From the NCBI GenBank assembly GCA_003353785.1, contig PIVX01000007.1, positions 1-64,000 of the forward strand: a stretch of 64,000 nt of DNA, in the 5' to 3' direction. This document shows, one piece after another, positions 39,358 to 48,491 of the stretch. How positions within the stretch are numbered: the stretch's first letter is position 1; each line of letters begins with the position of its first letter. Origin of the DNA: Gammaproteobacteria bacterium. Its GTDB lineage: Bacteria > Pseudomonadota > Gammaproteobacteria > PIVX01. The notes under the pieces are model-generated. The model made no database searches, was not told the origin of the DNA, and worked only from the letters and a program-made list of their open reading frames with translations. Both the position numbers and the translations under genes were made by a program.

Positions 39358-39582
39358 CTTACTAACTATCCAATTTAAACACCGTAACTCAAGATACGAA
39401 AAGAAATAAAATAATTTACGAATGACGATATAATTATCATATTTTCTCAACAAATTGATTCTTTTTTGCCACTATGTGCATTTTATTTGATTTAAAAACC
39501 ACTATTTTTAGTAAAATTGCTATAATTTTTCTTAACGGATAAAAATATATTTTAGATGCCATTACAAAATTTTAATAAATAA

Positions 39583-40032
39583 ATGAATATTTTTAAAAAA
39601 CTTTTAAGTATAGATAGAACATTAGCCAATCAGCCTGATAATTCTCATAATAAAATATTCCGACATTTAAGTATGTTGCTTGCAACCGCTGATAATAAAC
39701 TAGATCATGAAATATTATTTGAAAATTTCATCGAGCGTGAGAAACTAGGCAGTACTTATATCGGACACGGAATAGCTATCCCACATATCCGTTCATCACA
39801 AGTTAATAAAGCTTATGGAGCATTATTACAATTAGAGCATGGAATGAAATTTTCCTCTAGTACAGAGGAAAATACGGATCTATTTCTAGGATTTATTGTA
39901 CCAAAAATCGATAATGAACAACATCTTAAGATTTTAGCAAATTTATCAGAAAAATTTAGTAATAATAATTTTAGAGAATCTTTACGTTCAGCTAAAGACT
40001 CTCTAAAATTATATAATCTAGCAACTAAATGA
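39583..40032 (+). CDS. ptsN: nitrogen-type PTS EIIA component PtsN
   Basis: 149 residues. EIIA(Ntr), the final phospho-acceptor of the regulatory PTS-Ntr relay. The phosphorylated histidine is H68 in GHGIAIPHIRS; the LGSTYIGHGIAIPH block is diagnostic. Downstream of rpoN and upstream of the HPr homologue. PtsP (EI-Ntr) is not in the window. Confidence 0.94.
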   Translation: MNIFKKLLSIDRTLANQPDNSHNKIFRHLSMLLATADNKLDHEILFENFIEREKLGSTYIGHGIAIPHIRSSQVNKAYGALLQLEHGMKFSSSTEENTDLFLGFIVPKIDNEQHLKILANLSEKFSNNNFRESLRSAKDSLKLYNLATK

Positions 40033-40317
40033 GAAACTAAATATTTCTACATTTACTCCTTTTTTCTACATTAGTATATATCTATTTCCTCTAAATCAGT
40101 GTTCAATAAAAAATCTTTTGTTGAAAAATAAAACTAAATTTTAAACATTGTAATACAATAGTTGCACTTCAGAAAAATTTTGATATGCTACTCTAAACTG
40201 AAATATCCATTAACTATGATTAAGCATATTAAATCTGGTGTATGTTGACATACTCTAGAAGAAATTATTAGTACTCAACCAAGAGGATTTATGAGAAAAT
40301 TACCTGAAAGAGGAAAT

Positions 40318-40587
40318 ATGCTAAGTAAAAAAATTACCATAAATAATAAATTAGGCCTGCACGTCAGGGCATCAGCAAAATTTGTCAATACGACAACAAA
40401 GTATAAAAGTACAATTAAAATAGAAAGTGAAAACAAATCCGTAAACGGTAAAAGCATCATGGGGATCATGATGTTAGCAGCTAAAAAAGGAACCGAGCTA
40501 AATATTCACGTTGAAGGACCAGACGAACAAGACATGCTTCAAGATATTGAAGATTTGATTAAAAATAACTTTGGTGAGAAAGAGTAA
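40318..40587 (+). CDS. ptsO: phosphocarrier HPr/NPr
   Basis: 89 residues from the ATG at 40318, which makes the phosphorylated histidine H15 (GLHVRASAKF) and the regulatory serine S46 (GKSIMGIMML), as in the family. An upstream in-frame ATG at 40291 also has AGAGG before it, so a 98-residue form cannot be excluded. It passes phosphate from EI-Ntr to PtsN. The rapZ gene usually found between ptsN and this gene is absent. Converges on the protease gene. Confidence 0.9.
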   Translation: MLSKKITINNKLGLHVRASAKFVNTTTKYKSTIKIESENKSVNGKSIMGIMMLAAKKGTELNIHVEGPDEQDMLQDIEDLIKNNFGEKE

Positions 40588-40597
40588 AATTACCTAT

Positions 40598-41134
40598 TTA
40601 TTTCCCTGTTAATTTCAACGTCAATATGCCATCTTCCTGAGTAAATGAGAATCTCTTCAAAGCAGACATACCTAGTAAGACATTATCTGAATTGTCGGCA
40701 GGCACTATAGTAGCCCTCACATCAAGCAACTCAATATCACCGATAAATAAAGAATCAATATTTGTAGAATAGGCATTAGCCTCTCCACTCGCAGTCAATA
40801 CTCGAATAGGGTTTCCTCGTTTTAGACCTATCTTCTTTGCGATGTGTCCAGGAACAGAAACACTAGTGGCACCTGTATCAATTAAGAAACTGACGTCAGC
40901 TTTATTAATTTTCCCAGATACTACATAATGATTATATCTATTAACTTTAAGAATAATTACTCGCTCACCAGAACGACTAATTGTAGTATCAACATTCATA
41001 TTAGGATTCATGCTATAAGATAACCACTTAGAAAAGATATAAGTTAGAATAGCCATAAATAATATCCATGCTATCAAAAGCATAAATGTTCCTATTCTAG
41101 TTGTACCCTTATTAAAAACAAATCTATTTAACAT
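40598..41134 (-). CDS. membrane-anchored retropepsin-like aspartic protease (TIGR02281-type)
   Basis: 178 residues. One N-terminal membrane helix (about residues 15-35) followed by a single-domain retroviral-type protease: catalytic FLIDTGATSVSVP near residue 83 (Asp-Thr-Gly), and the C-terminal LLGMSALKRF block typical of clan AA bacterial proteins. It acts in the periplasm if the anchor is N-in. Function in bacteria unclear. Overlaps pssA by 11 bp (downstream gene of the pair). Confidence 0.85.
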   Translation of the reverse strand: MLNRFVFNKGTTRIGTFMLLIAWILFMAILTYIFSKWLSYSMNPNMNVDTTISRSGERVIILKVNRYNHYVVSGKINKADVSFLIDTGATSVSVPGHIAKKIGLKRGNPIRVLTASGEANAYSTNIDSLFIGDIELLDVRATIVPADNSDNVLLGMSALKRFSFTQEDGILTLKLTGK

Positions 41135-41879
41135 GCTTCTTGCGACGATTTCTCTTTAGAACACTTTTTTTATACAAAGTAAACATCAAACCTGACAATG
41201 AATAGATAAAGAATACTACAAACAATACTAAAGGGGGATCAATAGCAACAGCTATTAAAAGTAACGTATTCAAAAACCCAATTATATAGGGTGACTTTCC
41301 TTTAAGATCAATATCTTTGAAACTATAGTACCCAATATTGCTTACCATTAATCCTGCAACACTCATACAAATAAACAATAGAGATAATTCGATAATCACT
41401 ATATTATTAAAACCATACTTACAACTGACCCAAATTAGACTAGTGACAACTGCGGCCGCTGATGGACAAGGAAGCCCTTGAAAAAATTTTTTATCAGATA
41501 CATTGGCCTTAGCATTAAATCTTGCAAGCCTCAACGCTGTACAGGCCAAATATATAAAAGCAGCTAACCAGCCAAACCTACCAAAATCTTTCAATGCCCA
41601 AATATAAGCTAAAGCTGCAGGGGCAACCCCGAAAGAAACCACATCCGCTAAACTATCGTATTGAGCTCCAAAATCACTAACTGATTTAGTCATTCTAGCC
41701 ACTCTACCATCTAAAGTATCAAATATCATGGCTATAAATATGGTTACACAAGCAACCTCATAAAACCCATCTAAAGCTGCCATAATGGAGTAAAAAGCCG
41801 AAAATAAGCTAGCTGTTGTTAACAAATTTGGTAACCAGTGAACATTACTAATTATTTCTTTTTTTGCTTCTTTTTTCAT
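41124..41879 (-). CDS. pssA: CDP-diacylglycerol-serine O-phosphatidyltransferase
   Basis: 251 residues. Makes phosphatidylserine from CDP-diacylglycerol. The CDP-alcohol phosphotransferase signature D-G-x2-A-R-x8-G-x3-D-x3-D is exact (DGRVAR, then GAQYDSLAD). About eight membrane segments; PNLLT near the N-terminus is the usual entry motif. This is the membrane-bound type II PssA (Bacillus/Helicobacter-like), not the soluble E. coli type. Probably co-transcribed with the overlapping protease gene. Confidence 0.93.
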   Translation of the reverse strand: MKKEAKKEIISNVHWLPNLLTTASLFSAFYSIMAALDGFYEVACVTIFIAMIFDTLDGRVARMTKSVSDFGAQYDSLADVVSFGVAPAALAYIWALKDFGRFGWLAAFIYLACTALRLARFNAKANVSDKKFFQGLPCPSAAAVVTSLIWVSCKYGFNNIVIIELSLLFICMSVAGLMVSNIGYYSFKDIDLKGKSPYIIGFLNTLLLIAVAIDPPLVLFVVFFIYSLSGLMFTLYKKSVLKRNRRKKHVK

Positions 41880-42075
41880 ATCATCCCAACACCTTGATTA
41901 TCATAAAGATAATATATACCAAAATTCTTAGATACATTTAAGCCATTATTGCACAAAAATATAAGATCTTTATCGCTTTTTTAGTGCTATAATTGTCTTA
42001 TGGCATGATTTATTGTACAGTTTATCTCAGCAATTGAGCAATAAAGTAAATCATATACGCAAGGCTATACTAATT

Positions 42076-42363
42076 ATGTCTAAATTAAATGACAAAAGCA
42101 AAATAATAATAGAAGGAATAACCAAAGAAGGAGAAACATTCAGGCCTAAAGACTGGGCTTTAAGAATGAGCGATAGATTGGCAACCTATGACAACAAAAG
42201 ACTAAAATACTCCCCTTTACTACAACCATCTGAAAATAAAAGTGGTGGTTATAAGTGTGTATTACTAGACCCAGAACTAAAAAATACTAACCCCATACTT
42301 TATCAATCCATAATGGATTTTGCTGAAAAAAATAATTTGAAAATCTGCAATGAAGAAGATTAA
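42076..42363 (+). CDS. DUF3579 domain protein
   Basis: 95 residues from the ATG at 42076; the frame extends upstream only to a poor TTG. KIIIEGITKEGETFRPKDWA, LATYDNKRLKYSPLLQP and the LLDPELKNTNPILYQSIMDF segment match the small DUF3579 family of beta- and gammaproteobacteria, whose role is not known to me. Basic and soluble. Followed at once by the LOG-family gene. Confidence 0.85.
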   Translation: MSKLNDKSKIIIEGITKEGETFRPKDWALRMSDRLATYDNKRLKYSPLLQPSENKSGGYKCVLLDPELKNTNPILYQSIMDFAEKNNLKICNEED

Positions 42364-42426
42364 ATATCTTTGCTAATAAATTTCATTAGTAGTAATATAA
42401 TTAAATTTATCTTACTGGAATTCTTC

Positions 42427-43245
42427 GTGGATGATGATAGTGAAGACGTTAACTCTGAATATTATGCTCAAGAATCACTTTTAACCTCTGCAGCTCTTGA
42501 GTTTGACTCCAGTAAAAGCTCCATGCACGTTAGACTATTACAAGAATATCTCCAGACAGATATTATTCTTGAAAAAAATAATATTAAAAAAGCAATTGTA
42601 TTTTTTGGCAGTGCCAGAATTCCAAGACAGGAAAAAGCCGAAGTAGAACTAACTCAGATTAAATTAAAGATTAAAGAGTCTCCAAACGATCAAGAACTTC
42701 AAAATAGATATGAAAAAGTTAATAATTTATATAAATATAGTAAATATCTCCATGAAGCTACCAAACTTGCAGAGCTAATTTCTTCCTCAGATAAGGAATA
42801 TACCATTTTTACTGGAGGAGGCCCAGGTTTTATGGAAGCAGCAAATAAAGGAGCTCATAATATAGGTAAGCCTAGTGTGTCACTAAATATTAAACTGCCA
42901 TTTGAAGAAGAACCTAATAGATATAATACTCCAGAGTTAACGTTTATATTCAAATATTTCTCTATACGAAAAATTCACCTTCTTAAAAGAGCAAAGGCTC
43001 TAATTGCTTTCCCAGGAGGATTTGGCACTCTAGATGAACTCTTTGAAGCTCTAACCTTACATCAGAATGCTAGACTCGAATCAATGCCAATAATATTATT
43101 TAATAAATATTTCTGGAAGAAAACTATTAATTTTGATTATTTAATAGAAATAGGTACTATAGATAAAGCAGATCTTGATTGTATATATTACGTAGAAACT
43201 GCCGAAGAAGCATGGAAAATTATCAAAGAATATTACCGTTCATAG
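42427..43245 (+). CDS. LOG-family nucleoside 5'-monophosphate phosphoribohydrolase
   Basis: 272 residues from the GTG at 42427 (GGAA 7 nt upstream); the frame is open to a TTG at 42370. Rossmann-type fold with FFGSARIPRQ, GGGPGFMEAANKGA and PGGFGTLDELFEALTLHQ, the substrate and catalytic motifs of LOG/TIGR00730 proteins, which cleave the N-glycosidic bond of AMP or cytokinin ribotides. Physiological substrate in this organism unknown. Converges on csaA with 2 bp between the stops. Confidence 0.88.
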   Translation: MDDDSEDVNSEYYAQESLLTSAALEFDSSKSSMHVRLLQEYLQTDIILEKNNIKKAIVFFGSARIPRQEKAEVELTQIKLKIKESPNDQELQNRYEKVNNLYKYSKYLHEATKLAELISSSDKEYTIFTGGGPGFMEAANKGAHNIGKPSVSLNIKLPFEEEPNRYNTPELTFIFKYFSIRKIHLLKRAKALIAFPGGFGTLDELFEALTLHQNARLESMPIILFNKYFWKKTINFDYLIEIGTIDKADLDCIYYVETAEEAWKIIKEYYRS

Positions 43246-43247
43246 TC

Positions 43248-43583
43248 TTATAGTAACTTCGCCCCATTAGGAACTTCTAGCTCAATCGTTGCTAAACAAA
43301 TAATACCATTATTATCAGCACAACCTAATAATAAGAACTGTGATTTAAAACCAGCAATATTTTTCTCAGGTAAATTAATACATCCTAAAATTGATTTACC
43401 AATAAGATTATCTTCTGTATAGTTAACAGTTACTTGAGCTGACGTTTGTAAAATACCAAACTCATCACCAAAATCTGCCCATAGCTTGAAAGCAGGTTTC
43501 TTTGCCCTTAAGAATTTATCAACTTTTACAATAGTACCAGAACGCACCTCAATTTTTGCAAAGTCCTCATAGGTGATCTTCAT
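43248..43583 (-). CDS. csaA: CsaA-like tRNA-binding/chaperone protein
   Basis: 111 residues, a stand-alone tRNA-binding (OB-fold) domain. YEDFAKIEVRSGTIVKVDKF, KKPAFKLWADFGDEFGILQT, and the C-terminal IELEVPNGAKL fit CsaA (export-related chaperone, tRNA-binding in vitro). The same fold occurs in MetRS C-termini, but length and motif order fit CsaA. Confidence 0.9.
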   Translation of the reverse strand: MKITYEDFAKIEVRSGTIVKVDKFLRAKKPAFKLWADFGDEFGILQTSAQVTVNYTEDNLIGKSILGCINLPEKNIAGFKSQFLLLGCADNNGIICLATIELEVPNGAKLL

Positions 43584-43649
43584 ATAATATTAAAATACTA
43601 TCCATTAAATTATAAATACTATCCTATTTAATTACAGTGTTCAACAAAG

Positions 43650-43760
43650 CTTGATATCCTCACCTTCCTAAAAAAAAGAATTTTAAAAAATCACTGCGGC
43701 ACTACTCCGGGATAAGCAATCCATTACTTACCAAATTTTTTTCTTAGAAACATATTTAGC
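43650..43760 (-). repeat. IS right-end motif copy
   Basis: The minus strand has TTTTTTTTAGGAAGGTGAGG then ATATCAAG, a copy of the dispersed right-end motif also at 46398 and 51103. The adjoining minus-strand sequence (TTATCCCGGAGTAGTGCCGC region) may be a remnant of the tail, but is too decayed to read. Confidence 0.5.
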
Positions 43761-43861
43761 TTAACAAAACATATAAGCTATGTTTGTAAGAGTTATTTAC
43801 TTATATCTTTAACTATAATATACTTGTTATTAGTACTATCTAATAACCACCGACAATTAAA

Positions 43862-44653
43862 ATGTTAAATTTTTTTTCCTCCCAAAGCAGTCCTAAGATT
43901 AAGCTAAAAACTACTGAAGAAATTAGTAAATCAGAGCAAAATATTATAATGCAGGTAACAAAAAATGGTAAAAAAATAGCTTCAGAAAAAAGTTTTCTTA
44001 GTTATGAGGCAGTACATAAGCTTCTTACGGACTATAAAATTGAAACCATTTTAGATATTGGAGCAGGAATGCAGGAACATACTAATATAATGAGAGCTAT
44101 GGAAAAAAAGGTAACAACTATCGATTTATATTATCCTGTGTCTTATGATGATAAAAATAAACCACCAAAAGCAGATATAGAAGCAGATTTTTTAGACCAT
44201 GATTTTTCTGATACTAAATATGACGCTATTTTTTGTTCTCACATTCTTGAACACCAAAGAAATGTGGGTATTTTTTGTGAAAAGATGTTTGATATTTTAC
44301 AAGAGGATGGAGTTCTAGCAATTACGGTTCCCCCGCTTGTTACAAATCATATTACTTTTAAACATATCGAACAATTCAATGCAGGGTACTTGATATATCA
44401 GCTAGTTTCTTCAGGTTTTGATTGTAGCGATTGTAACATTTTAGTATATGGCTATAATTTAAGCGTTATAGTTAGAAAAAAACCAAACAATGTCCCAAGG
44501 ACTTCATTTGCCTATGATATTGATACAGTTTTACCGTATTTCCCCAGCTGCTTTGAAAAGACTGGTATAAATTTTACTAATGGCGCAATAAAAAACTATA
44601 ACTGGAAATCTGTTACGTGTATTCCTCCTCACACTGATTGGACAAAATATTAA
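43862..44653 (+). CDS. class I SAM-dependent methyltransferase
   Basis: 263 residues. The SAM-binding loop ILDIGAGMQEHTNIM (about residues 61-75) is followed by VTTIDLYYP with the acidic ribose ligand, AIFCSHILEHQRNVG (motif IV-like) and LAITVPPLVTNHITFKHI. No N-terminal signal. Substrate cannot be told; the fold resembles small-molecule, lipid or surface-sugar methyltransferases. The gene stands alone, flanked by IS remnants, so it may have been acquired with them. Confidence 0.82.
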   Translation: MLNFFSSQSSPKIKLKTTEEISKSEQNIIMQVTKNGKKIASEKSFLSYEAVHKLLTDYKIETILDIGAGMQEHTNIMRAMEKKVTTIDLYYPVSYDDKNKPPKADIEADFLDHDFSDTKYDAIFCSHILEHQRNVGIFCEKMFDILQEDGVLAITVPPLVTNHITFKHIEQFNAGYLIYQLVSSGFDCSDCNILVYGYNLSVIVRKKPNNVPRTSFAYDIDTVLPYFPSCFEKTGINFTNGAIKNYNWKSVTCIPPHTDWTKY

Positions 44654-44877
44654 TAAATTATTTAAAAGATTTATTATATAAGGATCTACTTTAAAAATTA
44701 AAGTTAAAAGTATTATTTAATCAAATCTAAGCAAAAGAACTAACTAGAACGAAAACCATCGAAAATAAATTTAATATAAATCTAGCTAGTTATTCTATTA
44801 GCTCTGAATTTTGAACAATAGCAAATTTTTAATTTCCTGAAGCAATTATATTCATGTCACTAGTCGATAATTATTTA

Positions 44878-45060
44878 TCATTGTGACTGCTCGCCGTAAT
44901 AAATAACGAAGCTTCCAAAATTCCTAGCCTACAGCTGGGGACAAGTAGTCAATCTTAGAAACATCTCCTAGTTAAGACCAAAAGACATTCGGTTTTTAAT
45001 TTCAAGATGCCTTGTTGTTTTATGTTCTTTGCTGCATTTATATCCCAGAAAATCCATACT
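44878..45060 (-). mobile_element. tnpB 3' end with right-end hairpin, second full copy
   Basis: Minus-strand frame from 45047 to 44955 reads WDINAAKNIKQQGILKL then KTECLLVLTRRCF and a stop, matching TnpB's DRDxNAAKNI block and the QGILKLK tail of the copy at 24972. The end (44883-44916) repeats GAAGCTTCGTTATTTATTAC then GGCGAGCAGTCAC. No tnpB body remains. The rest of the 44654-45136 gap has no gene. Confidence 0.7.
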
Positions 45061-45136
45061 AAACTTGACATTGACAAAACTAAAAATTTACTTTATTGTC
45101 CTAGCAACTTAATAATTTTTTTCAAATGGAGATGTT

Positions 45137-45631
45137 ATGAATAAAAAGCTCTTAACTTTAGCTACGACAACACTGATATTTATAAGTAATTGTCTTGCTG
45201 CTGATGTAAGACTTTCTGGGGGATTCGCGGCACAACTGAACAGTAAATATGATTCATTTAGTGTAGAATTCTCTAATGGCACTCAAGTAATATTAAATGA
45301 AAAAAACAACTATAAATGTGATATAGACAACAAACAGATAAAACGATTTGTATTAAAATACAAATTAGAAAAACACCATATAGATGGATATAGTACCCAG
45401 CAATTAAATATGGTAATAACCAATATTTTTAGAGATTTTACGAAAATAGAACCCATACACTGTATCACCTCACTAATAAGCGAATTTGCAACATATGAGA
45501 TCACAGAGTTTGAAATCCCGTCATCAGCTAACGAGGATGAAATTTTTCCTAACAATTGGTACATAATTGTTAAAGGAACAATACATCGTGACGGAAGAGA
45601 ACCTGAGATAACATTACCATTCCAGCATTAA
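45137..45631 (+). CDS. uncharacterised exported protein
   Basis: 164 residues; no family recognised. A signal peptide is clear (LLTLATTTLIFISNCLA, cut near LAA-DV). The mature part has two cysteines (KCDID and IHCIT), and an alternation of strands and helices. GGAGATGTT just before the ATG supports the start. A 7-G run follows the stop (45642-45648). Confidence 0.6.
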   Translation: MNKKLLTLATTTLIFISNCLAADVRLSGGFAAQLNSKYDSFSVEFSNGTQVILNEKNNYKCDIDNKQIKRFVLKYKLEKHHIDGYSTQQLNMVITNIFRDFTKIEPIHCITSLISEFATYEITEFEIPSSANEDEIFPNNWYIIVKGTIHRDGREPEITLPFQH

Positions 45632-45672
45632 TTATACGGGTGGGGGGGAAATCTCTTAAATAAATACTATAT

Positions 45673-46287
45673 TTACTTATCGGATTTTTTGTCAACTTTT
45701 TTCATGCTAGGCTTTATGTCTAAATCAACAAAGGAAAACTTAACGCTATAATTTGCCTCTTTAGAAACTAACGAAAACTGTCTTACTGTAGTATTATTTT
45801 CAGCTTTAACACTCTTTAATGTTTCAGACTTATTTGGCATGCTCCATTCAACCTCTAATTTGCCATTAATATTTTTTACTTTGGCAACAACTGTACCTAC
45901 AAGATCGTCAGCATCAAACGGAGGTAGATCTTTCTCAATTAAAGATAATTGAATAGTAACATTCTTTCCTTCTTTCAAAACACCTTGCCATAAAGACAGA
46001 TCTTTAATTTTATTAAGATGAGTAGATAACCAATATTTTGGTATAGATGGTATTATTTTATGGGTAGGCCTACCTTCAGAAGGATAAGCAGTCACTGCCA
46101 TATACAGTTCATCAACATTTTCAGATGTCTTATTAGCCTTCAAAGCAACTAGCTGTAGGCTTAGATACAATTTCAGTGCATTTTTACTATGATATTTAGT
46201 AGTCTTCGGAGAATCAGCTTGATCCGCATACACAAACCCATAAAAATTAATTAAGATCAATAAACAAGATATAGTCCTTACTATCAT
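45673..46287 (-). CDS. uncharacterised exported protein
   Basis: 204 residues from the ATG at 46287, preferred because GAGGG lies 6 nt upstream; another ATG is two codons earlier. Signal peptide MIVRTISCLLILINFYGFVY (cut near VYA-DQ). The middle has strand-rich SIQLSLIEKDLPPFDADDLV-like sequence, reminiscent of small C2-like or calcium-domain effectors (LSLIEKDLPPFDADD), but I cannot assign a family. Very Lys/Ser-rich C-terminus. Confidence 0.55.
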   Translation of the reverse strand: MIVRTISCLLILINFYGFVYADQADSPKTTKYHSKNALKLYLSLQLVALKANKTSENVDELYMAVTAYPSEGRPTHKIIPSIPKYWLSTHLNKIKDLSLWQGVLKEGKNVTIQLSLIEKDLPPFDADDLVGTVVAKVKNINGKLEVEWSMPNKSETLKSVKAENNTTVRQFSLVSKEANYSVKFSFVDLDIKPSMKKVDKKSDK

Positions 46288-46391
46288 ATACATCCCTCAA
46301 AATTTCCAACAATATTAATCCTAACACAGTTTCTATAGATCCGCATCCATGTGTAAAACTTCTTAACTATAAACTTAAATCTATTTCACTA

Positions 46392-46600
46392 AGGTTATTT
46401 GACATCCTCACCTTGCTAAAAGAAAAGCGACTCTTAACAAAACCTTGCGCCCTTGTTTGGTTTCTGTTTCACCGTAATGCTAATAATACTACCACCCCAT
46501 AGCCTTTACATTCTGGCTGCTCTGGTTGCCAAATTCCTAGATCCTCCGACATTAGTGATGGGTTTTACCGTATCAATGATAAGGCACAACTGTTTGTTTA
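46392..46600 (-). mobile_element. tnpB-tail remnant with right-end motif
   Basis: The minus strand reads EFGNQSSQNVKAMGW, stop-interrupted, then HYGETETKQ and LLRVAFLLA, the same decayed tail type as 10030 and 51103. It ends in CTTTTCTTTTAGCAAGGTGA then GGATGTCAAA (46398-46429). Non-coding today; it fills most of the 46288-46663 gap. Confidence 0.6.
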
Positions 46601-46663
46601 TTTACCTAGCATATATTACAATATGGATGCTTTAATCAAATTCCTTAAATATAAGGTAAAATT

Positions 46664-47416
46664 ATGCAAAAACCTGTATTCACCCTAAAGCTCATTGAGT
46701 CAAAAATGCTCAGTTCCAAAGTTAGACATTTTTCCTTTCAAATAGTAGATAATCCTGAATTCACATTCCTCCCAGGCCAGTTTATTTCACTACACTTTAA
46801 CAAAAAAGACGGACAACCTATCAAAAGAAGCTATAGTATTGCAAGTATTCACGGAGATGAAACTAACTTAGACTTTGCAGCAACTTTCGTTGATAATGGG
46901 CCCGGAACAGAATTTCTATTTAACCTCCAACCAGCAGACACTGTATTAGCATCAGGACCTTATGGAAAATTAATACTTAAAGACAGAGATATATTGCCCA
47001 AAAGATATATTTTTATCGGCACAGGTACAGGCATAACTCCATACCGAAGTATGCTAAATAAAATCGCAGATAACTTAAACAACCAGAATCATTCCACCCT
47101 TATATTACAAGGTGTACAAAATCCAGATGATCTTTTGTATGCTAGTGATTTTCTTAAGCTAACAGAAAAATTCAATAATTATGAATTTAGAGCATATTAT
47201 AGCCGTTATAAAAACAAATTATCAAAACAATATGAATTTACCGGATATATCCAAAATTCTTTCTCAGATATTAAATTAGATAATTCTAATGATGTGATCT
47301 ATTTATGCGGCAATCCATATATGATTGAAGAAATAGTTGGTATTCTCAAAACACTAGAATTTAATCCTAAAAGTATTCTAAGAGAGAAATATTACTCTAA
47401 GAAGTCCAGTACCTAG
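46664..47416 (+). CDS. FAD-dependent NAD(P)H oxidoreductase (ferredoxin-NADP reductase-like)
   Basis: 250 residues. FAD domain with the RSYSIAS motif (about residues 46-52) and a FADxxGPGTEFL loop, then the pyridine nucleotide domain with FIGTGTGITPYRSML (about 127) and VIYLCGNPYMIEEI. Family members (Fpr, FNR, Hcr-like) pass electrons between NAD(P)H and ferredoxin or flavodoxin. No Fe-S domain is fused. A ferredoxin is encoded at 54776 but not adjacent. Confidence 0.87.
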   Translation: MQKPVFTLKLIESKMLSSKVRHFSFQIVDNPEFTFLPGQFISLHFNKKDGQPIKRSYSIASIHGDETNLDFAATFVDNGPGTEFLFNLQPADTVLASGPYGKLILKDRDILPKRYIFIGTGTGITPYRSMLNKIADNLNNQNHSTLILQGVQNPDDLLYASDFLKLTEKFNNYEFRAYYSRYKNKLSKQYEFTGYIQNSFSDIKLDNSNDVIYLCGNPYMIEEIVGILKTLEFNPKSILREKYYSKKSST

Positions 47417-47468
47417 TTTTTAATAGTTACTTAGTGTACAATTTATCCAAATTATAGGAGAAATTAAG

Positions 47469-48485
47469 ATGTCTATCCAAATGTTATCTGAAACTATTGA
47501 TCTGATGTCAAAGAATGGACAAGGAATTCTAGCAGCAGATGAAAGCACTGGAACTATTGGGAAAAGGCTCTCTAGCATAGATCTAGAAAATTCTTTTGAG
47601 AATCGAAGACTCTATAGAAACTTATTAGCAAATACTCAAGGCTTAGGTAAATATATCAATGGGATCATATTGTTCGAAGAAACCTTAGATCAAAAAGATA
47701 ATAAAAATGTATCAATTGTTGAAATATTAAGATCACAAGAAATCGTTATTGGTATAAAGGTAGATAAAGGAATTAAGGAAATGCCAAATTTCCCTAACGA
47801 AAATATTACTGAAGGATTAGATGGTTTAACTAATAGGATAATAAACTATAAAGAAAAAGGAGCCAGATTTGCAAAATGGAGAAACGTTATGGTTATCTCA
47901 AAAGATACTCCTTCTGAGACCGTAGTACACAGCAATTCAGAAATGCTCGCTAGATATGCTGTCATTTGCCAGAACCAAGGTATTGTACCAATTATCGAAC
48001 CAGAGATATTAATGAACGGCAGTCATTCTTTACAAAGATGTGCTGAAGTAACTGAGATAGTCTTAAAAGAATTATTTCACTATCTCCAGAAACATAAAGT
48101 TAAATTAGAGTATACTATTCTTAAGCCCAATATGGTTTTGCCAGGACAAAACTGTGACGATCAAAGTTCAACTGCTGAAATAGCTGAAACTACCTTTGAA
48201 ATTTTGAAACGCTCTGTTCCTTACTCTATTCCATCTATATGCTTTCTATCTGGAGGACAAACACCTACTGAAGCGACTGAAAGATTAAATGCAATTAACC
48301 AATTCAGTGATAACAAACCTTGGGTATTATCTTTTTCTTATGGCAGAGCCCTCCAAGAACCTGTTATAAGCTCCTGGATAGGAAAAGAAGCAAATGTAAC
48401 TAAAGCCCAAGAAGCATTATTACATAGAGCAAAAATGAATAGTTTAGCAAGTCTTGGAGAATACCGTATCGAGCTCGAAAGTTGA
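47469..48485 (+). CDS. fba: fructose-bisphosphate aldolase, class I
   Basis: 338 residues. Cleaves fructose-1,6-bisphosphate by Schiff-base chemistry. GQGILAADESTGTIGKRL (residues 17-34), the ARFAKWRNV motif, and the Schiff-base lysine segment ILKPNMVLPGQ are those of the eukaryotic-type class I enzyme; the C-terminal active-site part GGQTPTEATERLN follows. The strong AGGAG precedes the ATG. Class I in place of the usual bacterial class II is seen in some host-associated bacteria. Confidence 0.95.
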   Translation: MSIQMLSETIDLMSKNGQGILAADESTGTIGKRLSSIDLENSFENRRLYRNLLANTQGLGKYINGIILFEETLDQKDNKNVSIVEILRSQEIVIGIKVDKGIKEMPNFPNENITEGLDGLTNRIINYKEKGARFAKWRNVMVISKDTPSETVVHSNSEMLARYAVICQNQGIVPIIEPEILMNGSHSLQRCAEVTEIVLKELFHYLQKHKVKLEYTILKPNMVLPGQNCDDQSSTAEIAETTFEILKRSVPYSIPSICFLSGGQTPTEATERLNAINQFSDNKPWVLSFSYGRALQEPVISSWIGKEANVTKAQEALLHRAKMNSLASLGEYRIELES

Positions 48486-48491
48486 GTTAAT

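Noticed and set aside
40291..40317. Upstream ATG for the HPr gene
   Set aside because: Also preceded by AGAGG, but the later ATG gives H15 and S46, the standard positions, so I prefer it. Not fully excluded.
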